NCBI GenBank assembly: GCA_029747015.1
Contig: JAKOGI010001197.1
Span: 144,501-208,500 of the forward strand
Source of the DNA: Carnegiea gigantea
Taxonomy: Eukaryota > Streptophyta > Magnoliopsida > Caryophyllales > Cactaceae
DNA length: 64,000 nucleotides
Direction: 5' to 3'
This document shows, piece by piece, positions 57,985 through 64,000 of the stretch. The notes under the pieces are model-generated. The model ran no database searches and was not told the DNA's origin. It worked only from the letters and a program-made list of their open reading frames with translations. Positions within the stretch are counted from its first letter, which is position 1, and every line of letters begins with the position of its first letter. Made by a program: the position numbers and the translations under genes.

Positions 57985-59424
57985 TGATAATTCATATTTT
58001 ATATATAATTTTCTCCTTTATTTCATCTACTTTTATGTCTTTGAAATATATTTTTATGGGTAAATAATGCATATTTTATGAAATTTTTAGGTAGAAATAA
58101 ATATAGAAGATGTTAGGATGAAGTTGATTAATTCTACTCGGAACTCCTACAAGTGCAATGCCTAGAGTCCAAACTTAAGCCCAAAGGAAAAGAAAGAGGG
58201 AAAAAAAAAGAAGAAGAAGATCTCCCATTTTCCCACATGGCTAATTCTTAACCTAATCAAATGCCATTAATCAAAATTAATATTATACTTATGACTAGCC
58301 ATGACCATGCATGTAACATCCCAAATTAATTGGAATTGATTTTCATTAATTTTGGGGGTGTCCTAAGGGGTTGGATTTTCACAATAAGAAGGGTTCAAGG
58401 TTGAGGGAAAAAAGACACTCATATCCATCCATACACACTCACACTCATACATTCATCCATTCTTTCTCTCATTCTCCCATCTTCTATCTTCTATTTTTTT
58501 AGAGAGTTGAGAGAGTCTTTGTAAGACAAGATCATTTGTGTTAAGGGGTTAAGAAGGAAATAAGCTTTGTTAGCTATTTTTCTCTTTTCTTCTCATCTCA
58601 TTTGCGAGTCAAATTTGAGAGTTTACACTAAGTTTCATAATTTTGTGTAATTGAGTATAAGGTTTGGACATAAGAAGTAAAATATACCAATTCCAATGGT
58701 GTTTTTCCTACCTATGGCCGGCTAAACTACTCATTTCTAGGACTAGGATGGATCCCTGATAATAATATTCTTTTGCTAATTTCTTATGGGGTTATTTTTG
58801 TCTCTTTTGCATAATCTTGAGTTTATATTTGATCATCATCGACTTACGCATCTTAATACTAATGTTTAATCATGTTGATGATACTAGTTTAATTTACTAT
58901 CTCAAATGAATATTACACCTTGTAGGCTAATATGATGATTATGTAATTTAGGCTTAAAATTATAATGGTTTAAATTGAATAATTCATGCTAGAAATTAGA
59001 TGAGTTATGTTTAAAAAGAATAGTTCATTCTGAACCAGTAGATAAATCATCTCACTTTATAATTATAATCATCTCTTTAATTTATGGCCTAATGCTTGTA
59101 GTTTGGGTTGAACAAGAGACAAATTGAATCCCCATTTGAATTAGTAAAGCAATATTGGCATCAAAGGTGAAATCCAAAGTCCTAGAACTTTCTCCTATTT
59201 GATTTCTCTCTACTTTGGTACTCATTTGCTCTTCATTTTGTTCGTTAATTCATTTTGATAATCCAACTCTGAAAATTAAATTATTCTTTATAATCGGAAA
59301 GGCCAAGTCTAAAATCACTATTGTTCCTCGTGGGATTGACACCTTAATGCTCGCTAGTCTACAATTAACCTTATGCACTTGCAAGTAAAAAGGGTTTTAA
59401 AACTATAACATAAAATCTACATCA
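57985..59424 (+). repeat. 5' LTR of the Athila-like element
   Basis: 1440 bp, TGATAATTC to CTACATCA, bounded by Copia sequence on the left and the primer site on the right. No partner LTR in the window. No reading frame of note. Confidence 0.85.
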
Positions 59425-59430
59425 AGTTTT

Positions 59431-59445
59431 TGGCGCCGTTGCCCG
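59431..59445 (+). other. tRNA-Asp-type primer binding site
   Basis: TGGCGCCGTTGCCCG, six bases after the LTR. TGGCGCCGTTGCC is the tRNA-Asp complement used by Athila and related plant Gypsy elements. Confidence 0.88.
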
Positions 59446-60025
59446 AGACAAATAGTAATTTTTGCATTTTCTTTTCCTTTTATTCTTTTTGTTTTTTTCC
59501 CCCTTCCCTGCTAATCTAACAGTTTTATTTATGTATTCTCCATCCCCTTCCCTTTCCTTTTTTATTTCATTCCCCAATCCCTCCTAATCTAACCATTTTA
59601 TTTTTATTCTTTCCGCTCCCTTCTAATCTAACTATTTTCCCTATCCCTTCTAACCTAATCTATTTTTTTAAATTTATTTTGTCCCCCTTCGCCACTAATC
59701 TAACAACCTAATCTAACTTTTTTTTTCTTTTTGTTATTTTATTTATTGCACCTATCTAACAATCCCTTTCCCTTTTATTTCCTTTGTTCTTTTTTTTATT
59801 TATTTTATTTTTATTTATTTTCTTTTATTTTGCTTTATTTTGCTTTATTATTTTTTGTTATTTTCCCCCTTCCCTTGGTTCTTTCTTTCATTTGTTTATT
59901 TTTATTTTTTTTTATTTTTTTTCATTTTTCTCTTCTTATCTCTCTTTTCTTTTTTTCTCTTTTATTTTGTTCGGTGGTTATTATTGTGGTGATTACATTC
60001 TTTTCTTTTTGTTGTTTGTTCGTAT
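59446..60025 (+). other. Polypyrimidine leader of the Athila-like element
   Basis: Almost all T and C on the plus strand, with CTAATCTAAC recurring about seven times between 59510 and 59760. The Phe/Leu/Tyr-rich open frames (59731-60053) reflect T runs and are not genes. Confidence 0.75.
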
Positions 60026-60888
60026 ATGCTTGGTAGACGTTTTTTGTGCTTAGATCTTGAACCATTTAATCCTAAAATTAAACGCTCTCTTCGTCAGATA
60101 AGAGCTAAGAAATCAAAATCTAAGAACAAAATGGCTGAAGAACAATCAACCCCACCACCTAAGCACCTTAAAGAATACTTCACTCCCGCCACATATGACT
60201 CACCAACACGATCACGTATGCCCACCGTTACGGTACCATTTGAGATTAAACATTCTCTTATTCAAATGCTCCTGTTGTTTTATGGGCTAGAGCCTGAAAA
60301 TCCTTTCAAGCATATTGATGCATTCTTAGAGATTTGCTCTACTGTATTTTTAAATAATATCTCTGATGATGTTCTTTGCTTGCGGCTTTTTCCTTTTTCT
60401 TTAAAAGATAAAGATAAAACTTGGTTGGACACTAAGACCAATATCACCACTTGGGATCAATTGCAAAAGGAATTCTTCAAAAAGTTTTTCTCTATTGATA
60501 AACGGACTATCTTAAGACGTGCTATAACTACCTTCTCACAGAATAAAAATGAATAATTGCATGAAAGTTGAGAACAGTTTAAAGAGTTATTGCGATGTTG
60601 TCCTCACCATAAGGTACCTATGTGGCAACTTGTCCAGAGTTTTTACTCTGGCTTAGATGAGCACAATAGGTAGATGGTTAATGCGTCATGTGATGGTAGT
60701 TTCTTGTACAAAACTACTGAAGAGCTTGGGAATTATTTGAACATTTGAGTAAAAATTCACACTTGCATGCTACTTCCTCACATTCTGATTTGCCTAGGCA
60801 ATTAGGAAGTAAAGGGGGGGTTTATGAGGTTTCACATTTGATTGACCTTTCTAGTAAAGTTGATACTTTAGCTAAGAAATTTGATTAA
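60026..60888 (+). pseudogene. Athila gag, N-terminal two thirds
   Basis: Open to 60556 (a later ATG at 60131 gives MAEEQS). The core reads IDAFLEICSTVFL, LRLFPFSLKDKDKTWL and TTWDQLQKEFFKKFF, the Athila/retrotrans_gag pattern. A TAA at 60554-60556 interrupts it. The following codons (EQFKELLRCCPHH, FYSGLDEHNR) continue in the same frame past the stop, and more stops occur at about 60673, 60750 and 60886. Confidence 0.9.
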
Positions 60889-62163
60889 TTGTTGTATATG
60901 AATAAAGTGTCTACTGCCCCTAATATGCAAGATGTGTGTTCGATTTGTGCTAGTCCCATGTATGCTTCTGTTAATTGTCCGTGTATTGGTAAGTCTGACT
61001 ATGTGACTGAACAAGTGAATGCTGCCCAAGGATTTTCTCCATCCAACAACCCTTATTCTAATACCTATAATCATGGTTGGAGGAATTATTCTAATTTTTC
61101 ATGGAGGTCTCAAAATGTTGAGAATCCTCAGACCCAGTCTAGCAGACCTACCCCTCCTGGTTTTCAAAATCAGAGATATACCCCTCCCTCTTCCCATCAA
61201 ACTCCATTTGGGAGCTCGGATATAGACAAGGTAATTTCTGCCCTTGGAACCTTGACCTCTGTTGTGCAAAACGTTAATTCTAAGGTCCAAGATATTGAGT
61301 CTAAAGTGCATATAGTTGACTCTCACTCACAATCTATAGCTAAATTAGAAACTCAACTTGGGCAACTAGCCATAACTGTAGGTAAAAGAGAAGAAGGAAA
61401 ACTTCCAAGTCACCCCATACAGAATCCTAAAGGTCAACAATTTAAACAATTGAAAGCTATAATGGTTCTTAGGAGTGGTAAAGAAGTGGATAACAAGGTG
61501 AGTGAGAAGAAACATGATAAAGATGAAGGACTTAAAACCATGGAGAGTGACCTTGAGATTGAAAAAGAGAATGATCCATCCCCCTCTCCTGTTGTGTCTG
61601 ACCCCATTGTGACATATGAGCCAAGGGTTCCTTACCCTCAAGCTTTGGATGCACCATTTCCTTCCAAGAAAGACAAGCAAAGAGATAACATCCTAGAGAC
61701 CTTTAAGCAAGTTAAGGTCAATCTTTCCCTCTTAGAAGTGATTAGACAGATCCCATCCTATGCTAAGTTCCTTAAAGACATGTGCACTTTAAAAAAAAAA
61801 TTTAAAGATGACAAGTCCAAAAAGGTTCTTCTAAGTAAACAAATGACTTCAATTCTGAAATATGATACTCCCCCTAAGTTTAAAGATCCTGGTGTCCCTA
61901 CTATTTCATATTTTATTGGCAATCACAAAATTGAAAGGGCACTTTTGGATTTAGGCTCTAGTGCCAATTTAATACCATATTCTGTTTACTTAGAGTTGGG
62001 ATTAGATGAACTGCAACCTTCTGACTATACCCTTCAGCTTACTGATAGGGCGGTTAGTACTCCTAGGGGGCGAATAGATGATGCCTTAGTGCGAATTGAT
62101 AAAGGATTCTTTCCTGTTGACTTTGTTGTGTTGGATATGGACCCTACTCATGGTTCTAAGTAG
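60889..62163 (+). pseudogene. Athila gag end and aspartic protease
   Basis: 424 codons open. The zinc knuckle reads CSICASPMYASVNC: His is replaced by Tyr, so metal binding is probably impaired. A Ser/Gln/Pro-rich linker and a short coiled coil (about residues 110-165) follow, then VLRSGKEVD and the protease core with DLGSSANLIPYSVY (residues ~355-370). A TAG at 62161 ends the frame inside the protease-RT linker, and homologous sequence continues after it (IPLILERPFLATVNATINC). Protease cleaves the polyprotein. Confidence 0.9.
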
Positions 62164-62822
62164 ATCCCTCTTATTTTAGAACGTCCCTTCCTAGCCACAG
62201 TTAATGCTACCATTAACTGTAGGTCGGGAGTTATGGATGTCTCGATCATGAACATGAAGGTTAGGCTTAACATTTTTAAAGCTTCTGCTCAACCTGTGTT
62301 TGAAGATGAATCTGAGTGCTTTTTTGTTGATATGATTGATGGAATGATTGAAGAAGCCTTGCCTACTATTTTGAGCATTGATCCCTTGGGAACCTGTCTT
62401 TCCCATGGGGATTTGAGATTATTTGATGTAGGAAGTACCACAGGTGAGATGAATTCTACTCTTGATTTTACTTCTCATCTTGAATCTGCCTCTTGGATGT
62501 CCACTTATGAACCTCTTTTGCCTTTGGCTAGTTCTCCTATGCCACCTTTTGTTGTATCTCTACCTAAACTTGAGTTAAAACCTCTCCCTGATTCACTCAA
62601 GTATGTGTTTTTAGGCCCCAAAGAGACCCTACCTGTTATTATATCTTCTCTTCTATCTTGTGATCAAGAAGAAGAGTTAATTCGTGTTTTGTCTGATTAC
62701 AAGGGTGCTATTAGATGGTCGGTTGCTGATTTGAAAGGGATCCACAATTTGTATGCACAGAATTCATTTAGAGGACGATGTTAAACCTGTTAGGCAAATG
62801 CAACGTAGACTGAAACCCCCTT
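62164..62822 (+). pseudogene. Athila protease-RT linker
   Basis: Same frame as the protease after one stop (ERPFLATVNATINCRSGVM), open until 62784. It has the long linker typical of Athila, then LPVIISSLLSCDQEEELIRVL and the entry to RT (WSVADLKGI). A frameshift at about 62740-62760 moves to the frame with HLEDDVKPVRQMQRRLKPP. Confidence 0.85.
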
Positions 62823-63749
62823 ATGAAAGTAGTTATCCAGAAAGAGGTAGTTAAACTTTTAGATGCAGACATTATCTACCCTATTTCTGATAGTCAATGG
62901 ATCAGTCTAGTTCAAGTAGTCCCTAAGAAATCTGGCATAACTGTGATTAAGAATAATGAAGGTGAACTGATTCTCACTAGACAGACAACGGGGTGGAGGG
63001 TGTGCATTGATTACAGAAAGCTGAATTCTGTCACAAGAAAAGACAATTTTTCCCTCCCATTCATTAATCAAATTTTGGAAAAATTAGCGGGACAAAGTTT
63101 TTATTGCTTTCTAGATGGGTATTCTGGTTACAACCAAATACCTGTCTATCCTGAGGATCAAGAGAAAACCATATTTACATGCTCATCAGGTACCTTTGCT
63201 TATCGGAGGATGCCCTTTGGGTTATATAATGCACCTTCTACGTTTCAAAGATGTATGATGGCCATATTTTCTGATTATATTGATAATTTTATGGAAGTGT
63301 TTATGGATGATTTCTCTGTTTTTGGTTCTTCCTTTGATATGTGTCTTGCTAATTTATCCATTGTGCTAAAAAGATGTGAAGAAGTGAATCTTGTTTTGAG
63401 TTGGGAAAAGAGTCATTTCATGGTCCAAGAAGGGATTGTTTTGGGACATAAAGTGTCCGAGAAAGGGATTGAGGTTGATAAAGCCAAGGTTAATCTAATT
63501 TCTAATTTGCCTGTGCCTTCTTCTGTGAAGCAAGTCAGATCTTTCCTTGGTCATGCTGGTTTCTATAGGAGATTTATTAAGGATTTTAATAAAGTGGCTT
63601 GCCCACTTACTAATCTTCTTACCAAAGATGCTCCTTTTGTGATTGATAAGTCTTGTGTGCAAGCTTTTGAAAAGCTTCGATCTTTGTTGGTGTCAGCCCC
63701 TATTGTGCAACCCCCTGATTTTTTTTTTGCCATTCGAGATCATGTGTGA
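62823..63749 (+). pseudogene. Athila reverse transcriptase, nearly intact domain
   Basis: 308 codons. RT blocks in order: VPKKSGITVIKN, WRVCIDYRKLN, FYCFLDGYSGYNQI, YRRMPFGLYNAPSTFQRCM, catalytic VFMDDFSVFG and LGHKVSEKGIEVD, then FLGHAGFYRRFIKDFNKVA. The YxDD box is FMDD, with both Asp present. The frame shifts at a run of ten T (63719-63728), where other Athila copies read on into RNase H. Confidence 0.95.
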
Positions 63750-64000
63750 TACATCTGATTTTGCTATTGGGGGGTCAAAGGGTGAATAGAATGCCTCATG
63801 TCATATACTATACTAGTAGAACTCTCACTGATGCTCAAAAGAATTATTCTACTACTAAGAAAGAGTTGCTAGTTGTAGTATTTGCACTTGATAAATTCCA
63901 CCCATACCTTTTGTGTTCTAAAGTGATTGTGTTTACTGATCATGCTGCATTAAAACACTTATTGGCTAAGAGTGACATTAAGCCAAGACTCATTAGATGG
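63730..64000 (+). pseudogene. Gypsy RNase H, cut by the window edge
   Basis: After the T run: MCDTSDFAIG (first catalytic Asp). A second shift near 63770 leads to RMPHVIYYTSRTLTDAQKNYSTTKKELLV (catalytic Glu) and VFTDHAALKHLL (third Asp). Integrase should follow outside the window. Confidence 0.9.

Larger units (their letters stand above)
57985..64000 (+). mobile_element. Athila-like Gypsy element, left part
   Basis: Begins with a 1440 bp LTR inside the Copia integrase and runs past the right edge. Order: LTR, tRNA-Asp primer site, long T-rich leader, gag, protease, RT, RNase H. Gag and the protease motif (ALLDLGSSANLIP) are of the Athila type, as is the primer site. Coding frames are long but broken by a handful of stops and shifts, so this is the youngest-looking large element in the window yet not active. 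The expected target duplication is GTAGG (57980-57984). Its partner lies outside. Confidence 0.92.

Noticed and set aside
59731..60053. Phe/Leu-rich frames that look like membrane proteins
   Set aside because: They arise from the T-rich leader of the Gypsy element. No normal membrane-protein pattern.

Overview
This is plant nuclear DNA from an intergenic or heterochromatic part of a flowering-plant genome. The evidence is the content: SIRE-like and Ale/Retrofit-like Copia elements, an Athila-like Gypsy element with a tRNA-Asp primer site, a plant L1-type LINE with a DUF4283 zinc-knuckle ORF1, an Au/TS-type SINE ending in (TTG)n, and two tandem copies of an integrated Caulimoviridae-like pararetrovirus. 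I find no convincing host gene, tRNA or rRNA. Almost every long open frame belongs to a decayed mobile element. The species cannot be told from this window.

Layout. 1-9945: five units of a ~1.1 kb satellite, each built from one GAGC-rich module and three related ~245 bp modules. It is split by a gag-only SIRE-like LTR element (3440-7843, target duplication CTAGT, minus strand). 10712-17011: very large TA/TG microsatellite blocks enclosing a candidate Mutator-like element (about 11600-14200) with long inverted ends and a FAR1-like relic. 19080-30880: one old LINE broken by three separate LTR insertions, each with its own 5 bp duplication: a deleted Copia (20262-22321, ATTTC), a near-complete Copia (22983-28070, CCTTC) and a solo LTR (28474-29487, GCAAG). 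30880-35946: AT-rich spacer with a candidate hAT MITE, a SINE and microsatellites.

35947-51536: two head-to-tail copies of an endogenous pararetrovirus, both on the minus strand. Each has a tRNA-Met primer site, a coat/movement region, a protease-RT-RNase H region, a 3' ORF, a TATA box and a polyadenylation signal. Both are broken by frameshifts and stops. The second copy also carries a 2 kb CCGAAC-rich insertion (11 bp duplication) and an Au-like SINE (19 bp duplication). 51540-55122: spacer with a 221 bp tandem repeat, SINE-related direct repeats and one unexplained 84-codon frame. 55123-57984: the 3' half of a minus-strand Copia. It is cut in its integrase gene by an Athila-like Gypsy element (from 57985 on the plus strand) that runs off the right edge.

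The elements do not form a pathway. They form a stack whose relative order of insertion can be read: satellite before SIRE-like element; LINE before its three LTR insertions; pararetrovirus tandem before the SINE and CCGAAC-rich insertion; Copia before Gypsy. The most interesting unit is the pararetrovirus tandem. Its layout would let the promoter of the right copy read through the whole left copy, and its coat-before-movement order resembles Cavemovirus/Solendovirus.
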